Both the position numbers and the translations under genes were made by a program. A stretch of 33,940 nucleotides of DNA from an uncultured Rhodospirillaceae bacterium. Lineage in GTDB: Bacteria; Pseudomonadota; Alphaproteobacteria; Rhodospirillales; Casp-alpha2. Of the stretch, positions 1 to 8,262 are shown one piece after another. Each line of letters opens with the position of its first letter. Within the stretch, counting starts at the first letter, position 1. The DNA lies in contig CAJWVP010000002.1 in the NCBI GenBank assembly GCA_913048145.1, positions 1 to 33,940 on the forward strand. The letters run 5' to 3'. A model generated the notes under the pieces. The model was not told the origin of the DNA, made no database searches, and saw nothing but the letters and a program-made list of their open reading frames with translations.

Positions 1-926
1 TGATGGCAGACGGGGCCACGGGAACCAACGCCTTTGAATTGGGCCTGAAACCGGGTAGTCCGCCGGATCTTTGGAATATAGACGATCCGGAGAAACCTAA
101 AAGCCTCTATCAGGCCTTCGTGGATGCGGGCGCCGACATCATCCTGACCAACACCTTTGGGTCAAACCCGCACCGGCTGATCCTCGACAAGATGGATCAC
201 AAGTATAAAGAGCTTAACGTCAACGGCGCGAAGCTGGCCCGCGAAGTGGCGGACGACGCCAACCGGCCGGTGGTGGTCGCCGGTTCCATGGGGCCGACGG
301 GCGGCATGATGGAGCCCTTCGGCGACCTGACGCCGGACGTCGTGGAAGAGACCTTCGCTAAGCAGGCGGAAGTCCTGGCCGAAGGCGGCTGCGACGTCAT
401 CTGGATCGAGACCATCTTCGCCTTTGACGAATTGGGCGCGGCCATTAGAGGCGCCATGAAGTCAGGTCTTCCGGTCGCGTCCACCATGACCTTTGATACG
501 GCCAGCCGCACCATGATGGGTGACACGCCGCAAAGCGCCTTCGATTTCATTCATGACTTCGACCCGGGCTTGATCGCCTTCGGCGCCAACTGCGGCGCCG
601 GGCCAGCCATGCTCATCGATACGGTAGTCGGTCTTTGTGAGGCTGCGCACGACGACGATGTGGTCATTGCCAAGGGCAACTGCGGCATGCCGCAGATGGT
701 GGACGGCAAGGTCCAGTATTCTGGCACCAAGGAGGTGATGGCCGATTACGCGAAACTGGCACGAGATTGCGGCGCGCGAATCGTTGGCGGCTGCTGCGGC
801 ACGACGCCGGAGATTCTGGCTTACGTGGTCGAGGCCATGAGGGACTACGCGCCGGGCGATGCACCCAGCCGTGAGAAGATCGAAGACGTCTTGGGTCCGA
901 TCAAGGTGCCGCCAACGGGCGGTTGA
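1..926 (+). CDS. Betaine/homocysteine S-methyltransferase, 5' end cut by window
   Basis: Zn-dependent homocysteine S-methyltransferase domain, probably of the betaine-homocysteine type, moving a methyl group to homocysteine to make methionine in the cytosol. Seen: DGATGTN at the N-terminus, GANCG (Cys about 197 of the visible chain) and GGCCG (Cys 264/265), which form the three-cysteine zinc site of the family. The family usually has about 15 residues before DGATGTN, and the bases before the first ATG (xTG-ATG-GCA-GAC) read as L-M-A-D, matching the usual LLADG. I therefore take the ATG at 3 as internal and the gene as truncated by the window edge. It ends in TGA at 926. The next gene, gloA, is convergent. 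The choice of methyl donor (betaine, S-methylmethionine or other) is not decided by the sequence. Confidence 0.85.
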   Translation, partial: MADGATGTNAFELGLKPGSPPDLWNIDDPEKPKSLYQAFVDAGADIILTNTFGSNPHRLILDKMDHKYKELNVNGAKLAREVADDANRPVVVAGSMGPTGGMMEPFGDLTPDVVEETFAKQAEVLAEGGCDVIWIETIFAFDELGAAIRGAMKSGLPVASTMTFDTASRTMMGDTPQSAFDFIHDFDPGLIAFGANCGAGPAMLIDTVVGLCEAAHDDDVVIAKGNCGMPQMVDGKVQYSGTKEVMADYAKLARDCGARIVGGCCGTTPEILAYVVEAMRDYAPGDAPSREKIEDVLGPIKVPPTGG

Positions 927-1080
927 ACTGTGACCCGTGCATCAGCCATGGGCACATGTGTCGAAATTGAGAGCCGTCCTTTTTTGTCGTCGCCGCAAGT
1001 TGGGCGCTCACAGCTTGTATCCGATTGACGTTACCAAGGGGGCCTTGGCTATTCGTCTGAGCAGTCTATGCGATCGTCGC

Positions 1081-1500
1081 CTACCACTCCCCGGTGTTCT
1101 CCATAGACGCCCAGGGTTCGGCGGGCTTCAGCGGTTCGCCTTCTTGTAGGAGTTCGATGGAAATACCGTCGGGTGAACGCACGAAAGCCATGCGACCGTC
1201 CCGGGGTGGGCGATTAATGGTGACGCCGCCGTCCATGAGATTCTGGCAACTCTCATAAATATTATCGACCCGGAAGGCGAGGTGGCCGAAATTACGTCCG
1301 CCCGCGTATTCCTCGGGATCGTGATTGTAGGTGAGCTCGATTTCCGCGTCGGGCGTTTGCTCCGCGGCGACGAAGACCAGTGAATATTTGTGCTCCGGGC
1401 GGTCGATGCGGCGCATCTCCTTCAGACCCAAGAGATTGCAATAGAAATTCAGCGATGCGTCGATGTCCGTGACCCGCACCATGGTATGTAAGTAGCGCAT
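1081..1500 (-). CDS. gloA: Lactoylglutathione lyase (glyoxalase I)
   Basis: VOC-fold metalloenzyme of 139 residues that isomerises the methylglyoxal-glutathione hemithioacetal to S-lactoylglutathione. The start MRYLHTMVRV is typical of GloA. Metal ligands are visible at the expected places: His5, Glu55 (IELTYN), His73 (FGHLAF) and Glu116 (ISIELL). The reading frame stays open to 1635, but the ATG at 1500 is preferred because GGAGGAGGAC lies just upstream and the protein then has the normal family length. It is transcribed towards the homocysteine methyltransferase and away from a decayed MFS gene. A housekeeping detoxification role fits; no pathway link to the neighbours is evident. Confidence 0.92.
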   Translation of the reverse strand: MRYLHTMVRVTDIDASLNFYCNLLGLKEMRRIDRPEHKYSLVFVAAEQTPDAEIELTYNHDPEEYAGGRNFGHLAFRVDNIYESCQNLMDGGVTINRPPRDGRMAFVRSPDGISIELLQEGEPLKPAEPWASMENTGEW

Positions 1501-1616
1501 TATTGGGTGTCCTCCTCCGGTCGGCGCGGAGAGTACCATGGGCATTCGGGCTTGGCGACCCGCTCTTGGCGTAAAACGGATGACATCCGGATGAACAACA
1601 CAATTTCCCGCCGGAT

Positions 1617-1970
1617 ATGCATCCGCTCCACCCATGGTTGATGCTGGCGGCGGGTTACAGCTTGTTCTTCTATGTCTTGGGTCAGCGCACGGCGCCCAGC
1701 GTCATTGATACGAAACTGATGCGGGATTTCGACGTAACCGCGGCCTCCCTTAGCAATCTTTCCGCCTTTTACTTCTGGTCATAAGTGGTTGTACCGATCA
1801 CGGTGGGTCTGGCTGTGGACCGCTGGGGTCCGCGCCGCGTGTTGGCATGGCCGACGGAATCCGCGTCTATGATCAGGCCGCCTATAGCGGCGCGTTCTGG
1901 GTGTTTCCCCCTAGTTGCGTGGTGGCGACGATTTTGTCTTTTTTGATCCGCGAAACGGGCGCGAAGGCTC
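1617..1970 (+). pseudogene. MFS transporter remnant with internal deletion
   Basis: From ATG 1617 the frame reads like the N-terminus of a major facilitator transporter: a first membrane helix (MLAAGYSLFFYVLG), a typical loop, and then SAFYFWS followed by TAA at 1782-1784. Translation continues past the stop with the loop 2-3 signature GLAVDRWGPRRVL up to about 1845. From about 1859 a different frame reads DQAAYSGAFWVF and SFLIRETGAK, which looks like the last helix and tail of the same kind of transporter. Roughly helices 3 to 11 are missing, the frame shifts at the junction, and there is an in-frame stop, so no functional protein is possible. The remnant ends at the 3' end of the convergent gene at 1969. 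The substrate of the ancestor is unknown. Confidence 0.75.
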
Positions 1971-2982
1971 AGGTGTCCGCTTCGTGCCGCGGTCGGATAT
2001 CAGCCTCCGCCGGTTGGCCCGTCGGATCGCACAGCTGCCGCCAAGCTATAGAAGCGGTGCTCACCCCATGTAAATGTTCCCATTGACGGAGCGCGACGCG
2101 AAATGCGGTGCGTGCGTGACGGGTTATGGGGACGGCATCCGGTGTGGCCGACGCGTCTGAATCCAGGAACTGCCAGGCCGCGTGTTTTGCTGCCGACAGA
2201 TTGGCCGGGGCGTGATCCTCGATCAGCGTTTGGAAGGCATCGAAGGTAATCTTGTCGAACGGTCTGAGACTCCCGTCGGCGGTGCGCATGGGATGCGGAG
2301 GATAGAAGGCTAGCGCCATGGCCCAGCCGTCTGGGACGGGGATGTTCGCAGCCTGCTCGCGTTTTCGGCCCAACAGGTCTGGCAAGACATGCGTGTGCGG
2401 GCCCATGGGCGTCACTCCGTCGCTGTCGGGGATCGCTTGGGCCACCTCGATCCGGCCCAATCGGGAGCGGAACACACGGACTGGGTTAGCGGTCTTCAGG
2501 GCCTGAACGACGGTTATTGGAAGCTCGAGAAAAGGGGTGCCGGCGGCATCCTCCAAGGCATCGCGAAGGTCAGGATCAGCGGTCCGCACGCAGGCCTCGA
2601 TATGGTGGAAACCGAAACCGAGATCATAGAGATGCGCGCCCGACGCCGGCATCAAGGCATCGTCATCCGAGCCCAAGCCGGCGACCCCGGCGCGGGTGGT
2701 TAACGCGGCCGTATCGTTCGGCAGGCAGACCATGACCCCCTGGCTCCAGGCCGTGGGCACGGAGGAGACTGTTTCATAGGGGACAAGACGCGCTAGCGGA
2801 TCGCGCATGATAGTGATGGCGCCGCGCGCCGTGCGGACCCGGCCGTGATCTGAAGAAAGATCGATCTCCGCCGCTTCGTTCGTGTCCCGATGAAATTCAG
2901 CGATCGCCCCGAAGGTCCCTATGGACCAGCTGATTTCTGGATCGTTCAGGTGCGAACAGAGGATGTCAAAGACGGTATCCAT
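1969..2982 (-). CDS. Conserved hypothetical protein, function unknown
   Basis: I do not recognise this 337-residue protein. It looks like a real gene: the frame is open throughout, composition is even, and shadow frames contain only short ORFs. It has no signal peptide or membrane segment. It is acidic, and the middle carries GPHTHVLPDLLG (about residues 190-205), a short His-containing motif that could bind a metal or substrate. The C-terminal third looks helical. The start ATG at 2982 has only a weak ribosome site (AGGATT). It abuts two gene remnants, the MFS fragment at its 3' end and the ureohydrolase fragment at its 5' side, so it sits in a decayed stretch. An alphaproteobacterial DUF family is likely, but I cannot name one with confidence. 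Confidence 0.7.
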   Translation of the reverse strand: MDTVFDILCSHLNDPEISWSIGTFGAIAEFHRDTNEAAEIDLSSDHGRVRTARGAITIMRDPLARLVPYETVSSVPTAWSQGVMVCLPNDTAALTTRAGVAGLGSDDDALMPASGAHLYDLGFGFHHIEACVRTADPDLRDALEDAAGTPFLELPITVVQALKTANPVRVFRSRLGRIEVAQAIPDSDGVTPMGPHTHVLPDLLGRKREQAANIPVPDGWAMALAFYPPHPMRTADGSLRPFDKITFDAFQTLIEDHAPANLSAAKHAAWQFLDSDASATPDAVPITRHARTAFRVALRQWEHLHGVSTASIAWRQLCDPTGQPAEADIRPRHEADT

Positions 2983-3022
2983 GCTCTAATCCTAAACCGG
3001 TATAAATCTTTGGAAAACCTTC

Positions 3023-3259
3023 ATGCGGCCGTTGACCTCCAAGCGCCCACCGGTGACCGGCACGCCCGAGGTCGGCGGTATCACAACGGTCGAGGCGCAG
3101 AAACTGCTGCGTGGGCTTGGTGGCCTCAGCCTGGTTGGCGGCGACGTGGTCGAGGTGGCTCCGCCATTCAATCCGACGGGCAATACGGCTCTCGTGGGCG
3201 CGACCATGATGTTCAAAATTCTCTGCCTCCTAGCCGGGACAGTAAGGACACGAGGCTAG
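3023..3259 (+). pseudogene. C-terminal remnant of agmatinase/ureohydrolase
   Basis: The 78-codon frame contains TGTPEVGGITTVEAQKLL, then VGGDVVEVAPPFNPTGNTA and LVGATMMFKILCLL. These are the last roughly 70 residues of an agmatinase/arginase-fold enzyme (SpeB family), including the end of the active-site loop region. The metal-binding His/Asp motifs of the first three quarters of the enzyme are absent, and the 40 bases upstream contain no matching sequence, so it is a 5'-truncated relic. The ATG at 3023 is fortuitous. Its stop overlaps the stop of the convergent Ada-like gene by 4 bases. Codon preference still looks coding, which suggests the deletion is recent. Confidence 0.8.
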
Positions 3260-4119
3260 GCCGTTTCCTCTGCCTTCGCCGCTTCCCAAGCTAGCATGGC
3301 GTGCTTGCGGTCCGCACCCCAGCGATACCCCGTGATGGCGCCTGTTTCGCGGATTACCCGATGGCAAGGGATTAGGAAACCCACCCGGTTCGCTCCGCAG
3401 GCGGTGCCGACGGCCCGGGCCGCAGTGGGCTGTCCGAGACGGTTTGCCAGGACACCGTAGGAAATCACTTTCCCGCTGGGAATGCGCAATAGGGCCTCCC
3501 AGACCTTGATCTGGAAGGGGGTGCCGCGCATGAGCACCGACAGGGGCACAGTTGGGTTCGGTGCGCCGGAGAAAACCTGTTCCGCGTAGCTGTTGGTAAC
3601 CTTTTGGTCGTGCTTCCAAGTGGCCCGGTCCCAGCCGTTATTTTGTTCGGCCAGGGCTTGCGTGCGCCCTATTTCTGTTGTGAAGCCGAGTCCGGCAAGA
3701 CCGCGTTCGCTGACGACGACAATGACCTCGCCAAACAGACTAGGATGAAATCCATATTTAAAGACCATGCCGTTGCCCTGGCTCTTGTATTCTCCGGGCG
3801 TTACCGCATCGACGGTGACAAATAGGTCGTGAAGCCGACTGGCTCCAGAAAGGCCAACATCAAAAGCCGCGTCCATAACGCTCAATGAGGCGTCTAGGCG
3901 GTTCTTGGCGGCGTCTAGGGTTATGTGCTTGAGGAATTTTTTCGGGCTAAGGCCCGCCCAGCGGGTGAAGACGCGCTGAAAATGATGCGGGCTCAGGCCG
4001 ACGACGGCGGCGACGTCGTCTAGCTTCGGTTGGTCCTCCTGGCGATCGACTAGGTAATGAATCGCCGCAGCGATCCTTTGGAAATCGTCGTTAACCTTAT
4101 TTTTGATGTCAATTTTCAT
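3256..4119 (-). CDS. AraC-type HTH / methylated-DNA-cysteine methyltransferase fusion (Ada-like)
   Basis: Two-domain protein of 287 residues. Residues about 10-115 form an AraC-type double helix-turn-helix (LSPHHFQRVFTRW; VTPGEYK). Residues about 200-285 form the O6-alkylguanine-DNA methyltransferase domain with the acceptor-Cys motif IPCHRVI (Cys252) and downstream GYRWG. Between them lies the ribonuclease-H-like part of Ada-C. The N-terminal zinc domain of E. coli Ada, which senses methylphosphotriesters, is missing. It therefore repairs O6-methylguanine and probably regulates alkylation genes, but its sensing must differ from E. coli Ada; such short forms are common. No clear Shine-Dalgarno site precedes ATG 4119. 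It is divergent from the transporter operon at 4310. Confidence 0.88.
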   Translation of the reverse strand: MKIDIKNKVNDDFQRIAAAIHYLVDRQEDQPKLDDVAAVVGLSPHHFQRVFTRWAGLSPKKFLKHITLDAAKNRLDASLSVMDAAFDVGLSGASRLHDLFVTVDAVTPGEYKSQGNGMVFKYGFHPSLFGEVIVVVSERGLAGLGFTTEIGRTQALAEQNNGWDRATWKHDQKVTNSYAEQVFSGAPNPTVPLSVLMRGTPFQIKVWEALLRIPSGKVISYGVLANRLGQPTAARAVGTACGANRVGFLIPCHRVIRETGAITGYRWGADRKHAMLAWEAAKAEETA

Positions 4120-4309
4120 GATGACCGCACTTTAACTCGCAACTATTGACTTAAACCACCCGCTTCTTGTGCGGTTTATTGTCGGAGCCCACGAGACGCC
4201 GACCACGTTTGCCATCGGTGCTCAGGTAAAAATCAAGATTGGTACGCTGTAGTATTGAATTTCCAAAAATTTTCGGCATCATGCCAATTGAATATGGGAG
4301 GATTTTAGA

Positions 4310-5494
4310 ATGTTCAAAAAGGTTTTACTTCTTGCATCCGCGGGATTGATGGTTATGGGATCCGCCGCGGCTGCTGAAAAAGTCAAAATTGGCTTTGTTA
4401 CTACCATCACTACGCCTGCCGGAGTAATTGGAAGAGATATGGTAGACGCAGTGAACCTAGCCATGGAAGATATTGGCGGGAAGATGGCTGGCCGTGATGT
4501 TGAGTTAATTATTGAAGATGACGGTTTTAAACCAGCTATAGGAAAACAGAAAACAGACAAATTAGTAAAGCAGGACAAGGTACAATTCGTAACTGGGTTT
4601 ATTTGGTCGCATGTCCTTCTTGCTTCCCAAAAATCCGCTCTAGGGGCGGGAAAATTTCTAATTAGCTCAAATGCCGGACCTTCGCAAATGGCTGGAAAAC
4701 TATGCCATAAAAACTTTTTCTCTACCTCCTGGCAAAACGACCAAACGCCTATGGCAATGGGAGAAGTGCTTAATTTAAACAATGTTGGATCACTCTACGT
4801 TATGGCGCCCAACTATGCCGCCGGGAAAAATATGGTTGCTGGAGTAACCAGAACGTTTAAGGGAAAGATAGTTGGAAAGGACCTTACAAAGTGGGGTAAG
4901 GATGCTCAGCTTGATTTTTCAGCTGAGTTAGCGAAAGCAAAAGCGTCTGGGGCTGAAGGTATTTTCGTTTTTTATCCTGGTAAAGCAGGTGGCGCATTCA
5001 TCAAGCAATATGCACAAGCTGGCCTCCAGGGAAAGATACCGCTGTACTCAGTCTTCACAGTTGATTCCATAGCCTTACCCAAACTCCAAAAAGCAAAAAT
5101 GAGCGGGGTAATGGGATCAGTAATGACGCAATTTTGGGCGCCCGATTTAGATACCCCACAAAATAAAAAGTTTGTTTCAGGCTTTAAGAAGAAGTACGGC
5201 CGGTATCCATCTTTCTATGCAGCGCAGTCCTACGATACAATATTTCTAATAAAAAGCGCTGTCGAATCGGTAAAAGGTGACCTATCGAATATGGATGGAA
5301 TGAGAGCAGCAATGAAAGCCGCTAATTTTCCATCCGTTCGTGGAAAATTCTCCTATGGGAATAACCATTTTCCGATACAAAACTTCTATTCGAGGAAAGT
5401 TGTAAAAGACTCGGAAGGAGTTTGGACTACGTCAGTGCAAGAGGTTGTTCTGAAAAATCATCAAGATACATATGCAAAGGACTGCTCAATGTAG
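4310..5494 (+). CDS. Periplasmic substrate-binding protein of HAAT-type ABC transporter
   Basis: Periplasmic binding protein of the Leu/Ile/Val (HAAT, type I fold) class, 394 residues. A Sec signal peptide covers about residues 1-22 (KK, hydrophobic core, cleavage near AAAA/EKVKIG). The mature part starts KIGFVTTIT and carries GPSQMAGKLCHKNFF and STSWQNDQTP. From memory of the family, this wording resembles binding proteins for aromatic acids rather than LivK itself, so an aromatic or other carboxylate ligand is plausible but unproven. The start is fixed by GGGAGG nine bases upstream. First gene of a five-gene operon; a strong hairpin follows it, a usual way to make more binding protein than permease. 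Codons are AT-rich compared with neighbouring genes. Confidence 0.9.
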   Translation: MFKKVLLLASAGLMVMGSAAAAEKVKIGFVTTITTPAGVIGRDMVDAVNLAMEDIGGKMAGRDVELIIEDDGFKPAIGKQKTDKLVKQDKVQFVTGFIWSHVLLASQKSALGAGKFLISSNAGPSQMAGKLCHKNFFSTSWQNDQTPMAMGEVLNLNNVGSLYVMAPNYAAGKNMVAGVTRTFKGKIVGKDLTKWGKDAQLDFSAELAKAKASGAEGIFVFYPGKAGGAFIKQYAQAGLQGKIPLYSVFTVDSIALPKLQKAKMSGVMGSVMTQFWAPDLDTPQNKKFVSGFKKKYGRYPSFYAAQSYDTIFLIKSAVESVKGDLSNMDGMRAAMKAANFPSVRGKFSYGNNHFPIQNFYSRKVVKDSEGVWTTSVQEVVLKNHQDTYAKDCSM

Positions 5495-5518
5495 TCTATT
5501 GTTCTCTGCAGAATTTCA

Positions 5519-5552
5519 GATACGGCGGGATATATCTCCCGCCGTATCTTTT
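5519..5552 (+). terminator. Intrinsic terminator/attenuator after the binding-protein gene
   Basis: A perfect 12-bp stem (5519-5530 with 5537-5548; arms GATACGGCGGGA and TCCCGCCGTATC) closes a six-base loop and is followed by TTTT. It lies 25 bases after the binding-protein stop and before the permease genes, so it should end most transcripts and let a fraction read through. Confidence 0.85.
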
Positions 5553-5589
5553 AAAAGCTCCGAATTAGAACTTTTGTAAGGAGTTTAAT

Positions 5590-5616
5590 ATGAAAAGTAA
5601 ATTTGATAGGATGTAG
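5590..5616 (+). promoter_or_regulatory. Possible 8-codon leader ORF ahead of the permease gene
   Basis: AAGGAG (5578-5583) precedes ATG 5590, which opens a tiny frame (MKSKFDRM, stop TAG 5614-5616) ending three bases before the livH-type ATG at 5620. The good ribosome site belongs to this mini-ORF, while the permease start itself has only a weak GGATG upstream. Permease translation could therefore depend on re-initiation. It may also be chance. Confidence 0.35.
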
Positions 5617-5619
5617 GCT

Positions 5620-6543
5620 ATGGATTGGGTGTTAATAATCACTCAACTGCTAAATGGCCTTCAGCTTGGCCTTCTCTTGTTTTTGTTGGCCTCCGGTTTG
5701 ACACTTGTTTTTGGCATTATGGACTTTGTTAATTTAGCCCATGGTGCTCTTTATATGATAGGCGCCTACTTTTGCGCGAGCCTAAGTGAAGTCACCGGTT
5801 CTTTTCTCTTAGGCATAGCAATAGCTATTCCAGTGACAGCAGCAGCTGGTGCTATTCTTGAAGTTTCAATCATTCGACGCCTTTATTCCAAAGATCATCT
5901 TGATCACGTCCTGGCAACATTTGGGCTTATTTTGTGCTTTGATACGATGGTACATTTTTTTTGGGGACCAGAAGGAAAAGCGATAGAACTCCCGGCTTTT
6001 TTAGATGGACGGCTTGCTATTCTACCTGGTGTGGAATTTCCTACATTTCGCCTTTCTATAATATTGGCGGGGCTACTTATAGCTTTTGGTCTTTATTTTA
6101 TAATTTCTCATACAAAAACGGGGATGCTAATTCGAGCAGGCGCTTCAAACAGACAGATGGTATCTGCTCACGGTATCGATATTAAATCTCTTTTTACGAT
6201 AGTATTTGCTGTCGGAGCAGCTATGGCAGGTTTCGCTGGGATGATGATTTCACCAATAACTGAGGCTAGTATTGGAATGGGTAATGAGATAATCATCGTA
6301 GCGTTTGTGGTGATCATTATCGGCGGTATCGGTTCAATCAAAGGTGCGTTCTTAGCTGCCATTTTGGTAGGACTTATTGACACTATGGGTAGGTCATTTC
6401 TCGATACTTTATTAAAAATTATTGTATCGGAGGAAAGCGCTGAAACCGCTGCCCCAGCCCTATCCGCAATGGCAATATACATTCTAATGGCGACAATTCT
6501 TGCATTTAGACCGCAAGGGCTTTTCCCGCCAAAAGGGCGCTGA
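5620..6543 (+). CDS. HAAT-type ABC transporter inner-membrane permease (LivH-like)
   Basis: Integral membrane protein of 307 residues with about eight hydrophobic segments. It has the family signature near the N-terminus (LASGLTLVFGIMDFVNLAHG, residues about 23-42) and the conserved cytoplasmic-loop region near residues 225-260 (IIIGGIGSIKGAF) that contacts the ATPase. It pairs with the LivM-like protein encoded next to form the channel for the ligand delivered by the binding protein. It follows the attenuator hairpin by 67 bases and ends four bases before the next start. Low-GC, T-rich codons (19 G/C of 60 bases in line 6061-6120 by hand count) contrast with the flanking genes. Confidence 0.92.
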   Translation: MDWVLIITQLLNGLQLGLLLFLLASGLTLVFGIMDFVNLAHGALYMIGAYFCASLSEVTGSFLLGIAIAIPVTAAAGAILEVSIIRRLYSKDHLDHVLATFGLILCFDTMVHFFWGPEGKAIELPAFLDGRLAILPGVEFPTFRLSIILAGLLIAFGLYFIISHTKTGMLIRAGASNRQMVSAHGIDIKSLFTIVFAVGAAMAGFAGMMISPITEASIGMGNEIIIVAFVVIIIGGIGSIKGAFLAAILVGLIDTMGRSFLDTLLKIIVSEESAETAAPALSAMAIYILMATILAFRPQGLFPPKGR

Positions 6544-6547
6544 TCGT

Positions 6548-7504
6548 ATGCGCAACCTTCTTACAAGAAAATCCTTCAATTTTGCCTTTATAATTTCAGT
6601 GGGTCTCCTTGCCCTACTTCCTTTATATGTCGAAATGACTGGGGATGATTTCTATTTAGATCTTGCCAATAGATTAATGATTTTAGCTATTGCTGCAGTG
6701 AGCCTTAATCTAATCCTTGGTCATGGAGGAATGATAAGCTTTGGTCATGCAGCGTACCTGGGTATAGGAGCTTATAGCGTCGGAATACCAGCCTACTATG
6801 AAATCTATGATGGTCTATTTCAAATAATTACAGCTGTTTTTGTTTCTGGGGTTTTTGCCCTTCTAACTGGTGCAGTTTCCCTGAGAACAAAGGGCGTTTA
6901 TTTCATCATGATAACCATGGCGTTCACACAAATGGCATTTTTTGGCATTGTAAGCATTGAAGAATACGGCGGCGACGACGGTTTAGTGATCGACACAAGA
7001 AGCACTTTTGGAAATTTTTTTGATCTCGAAGATACCGTTACTCTTTATTATTTTGTCTTTGTATCTCTTCTAATCTCACTTTTTATTGTTAAACGGATCA
7101 TGGAATCTCGTTTTGGGATGGTAATTTCTGGATCTAAGAGCAACGAGAGAAGAATGCAGTCGATCGGTTACAACACATATAGATATAAGCTTGTTTGTTA
7201 TGTACTGTCCGGTTGCCTGTGCGGTTATGCTGGGGCCTTGTTGGGAAATTTCACAAATTTTATCAGCCCAGAAATGATGGACTGGACAGCATCTGGCGAA
7301 CTAATTTTCATGGTTCTTTTGGGTGGATCTGGGGCACTTCTGGGACCTTTATGGGGGGCCGCAAGTTTTGTTCTTTTGGAAGAGTGGCTTTCCAGTATTA
7401 CAACTTACTGGCATTTTTTCTTTGGCGCTTTACTTATACTTGTTGTCCTTTTCGCGCGAGGTGGCATTGATGGTTTGCTCTCTAAAATAGGCTTATCTAA
7501 ATGA
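6548..7504 (+). CDS. HAAT-type ABC transporter inner-membrane permease (LivM-like)
   Basis: Second channel subunit, 318 residues, with multiple membrane helices. The LivM-type motif SLNLILGHGGMISFGHAAYLGIGAY lies near residues 55-80 and the ATPase-contact loop (VLLGGSGALLGPLWGA) near 255-270. The frame is open from 6500, but starting there would overlap livH; the ATG at 6548 leaves a normal four-base gap and gives the usual N-terminus (MRNLL, then the first membrane helix). Its stop overlaps the start of the ATPase gene by four bases (ATGA), so translation is likely coupled. Same AT-rich codon use as the other transporter genes. Confidence 0.9.
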   Translation: MRNLLTRKSFNFAFIISVGLLALLPLYVEMTGDDFYLDLANRLMILAIAAVSLNLILGHGGMISFGHAAYLGIGAYSVGIPAYYEIYDGLFQIITAVFVSGVFALLTGAVSLRTKGVYFIMITMAFTQMAFFGIVSIEEYGGDDGLVIDTRSTFGNFFDLEDTVTLYYFVFVSLLISLFIVKRIMESRFGMVISGSKSNERRMQSIGYNTYRYKLVCYVLSGCLCGYAGALLGNFTNFISPEMMDWTASGELIFMVLLGGSGALLGPLWGAASFVLLEEWLSSITTYWHFFFGALLILVVLFARGGIDGLLSKIGLSK

Positions 7505-8262
7505 GACAGACTATCCTTAGCATTTCCAACCTATCCAAAACCTTTGGGGGCGTTGTCGCAACAGATGATTTAAGTTTAGACGTAGAGCAAGGAGAATTGC
7601 ACGCGATTATTGGTCCCAATGGAGCTGGAAAGACCACACTCATCGCTCAGCTTTCAGGAGAAATATTTCCTGATAATGGACGAATTTTATTTCAAAATAA
7701 AAACATTACAATGCTCCCACCATTTAAAAGGAGCCACTTAGGTATAGCTCGTTCATTTCAGATAACCAGCTTAATGCAGGGAATGGATGTAATCGATAAT
7801 GTTGCCCTTGCAACGCAGGCGAACGACGGACATGCCTATAAATTCTGGAAACCTGCACGTGATGACCGTGATCTACGACAATCGGCGATAGATGCCTTAA
7901 AGGAAGTCGGACTCGAGGGGCGAGAATTTGAAAAAGTACAAAACCTTTCTCATGGTGAGCACCGTCAATTAGAGATAGCGATGGCTTTAGCCACCCAACC
8001 ACATCTTTTATTATTAGACGAGCCGATGGCAGGTATGGGTACGGAGGAAGGAGACAAAATACTGAAAATCCTGCAAAAATTAAAGAAAAGAAAAACGATA
8101 CTGCTGATAGAGCATGACATGGATGTAGTGTTCGCACTTGCCGACCGTATAACCGTACTCGTTTACGGTCGGGCTATAGCAAGCGGTTCCCCTCAAAGCA
8201 TAAAGACAGATGAAAGAGTGCGAGAAGCCTATCTCGGCACGGAGGGAGACCTCAATTGTTAG
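7501..8262 (+). CDS. HAAT-type ABC transporter ATP-binding protein (LivG-like)
   Basis: Cytoplasmic ATPase of 253 residues. Walker A is GPNGAGKTT (about residues 38-46), the signature motif is LSHGE (about 149-153) and Walker B is LLLLDEP (about 171-177), followed by a D-loop and the switch histidine in LIEHDMD. The slightly altered signature (LSHGE for LSGGQ) is normal for LivG. It pairs with the next ATPase to power the two permeases. It overlaps the permease gene by four bases upstream and the next ATPase gene by seven downstream. Confidence 0.93.
   Translation: MRQTILSISNLSKTFGGVVATDDLSLDVEQGELHAIIGPNGAGKTTLIAQLSGEIFPDNGRILFQNKNITMLPPFKRSHLGIARSFQITSLMQGMDVIDNVALATQANDGHAYKFWKPARDDRDLRQSAIDALKEVGLEGREFEKVQNLSHGEHRQLEIAMALATQPHLLLLDEPMAGMGTEEGDKILKILQKLKKRKTILLIEHDMDVVFALADRITVLVYGRAIASGSPQSIKTDERVREAYLGTEGDLNC

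Noticed and set aside
6168-6482. 104-codon minus-strand frame within the LivH-like gene
   Set aside because: Antisense shadow of a membrane protein gene with all family motifs on the plus strand.
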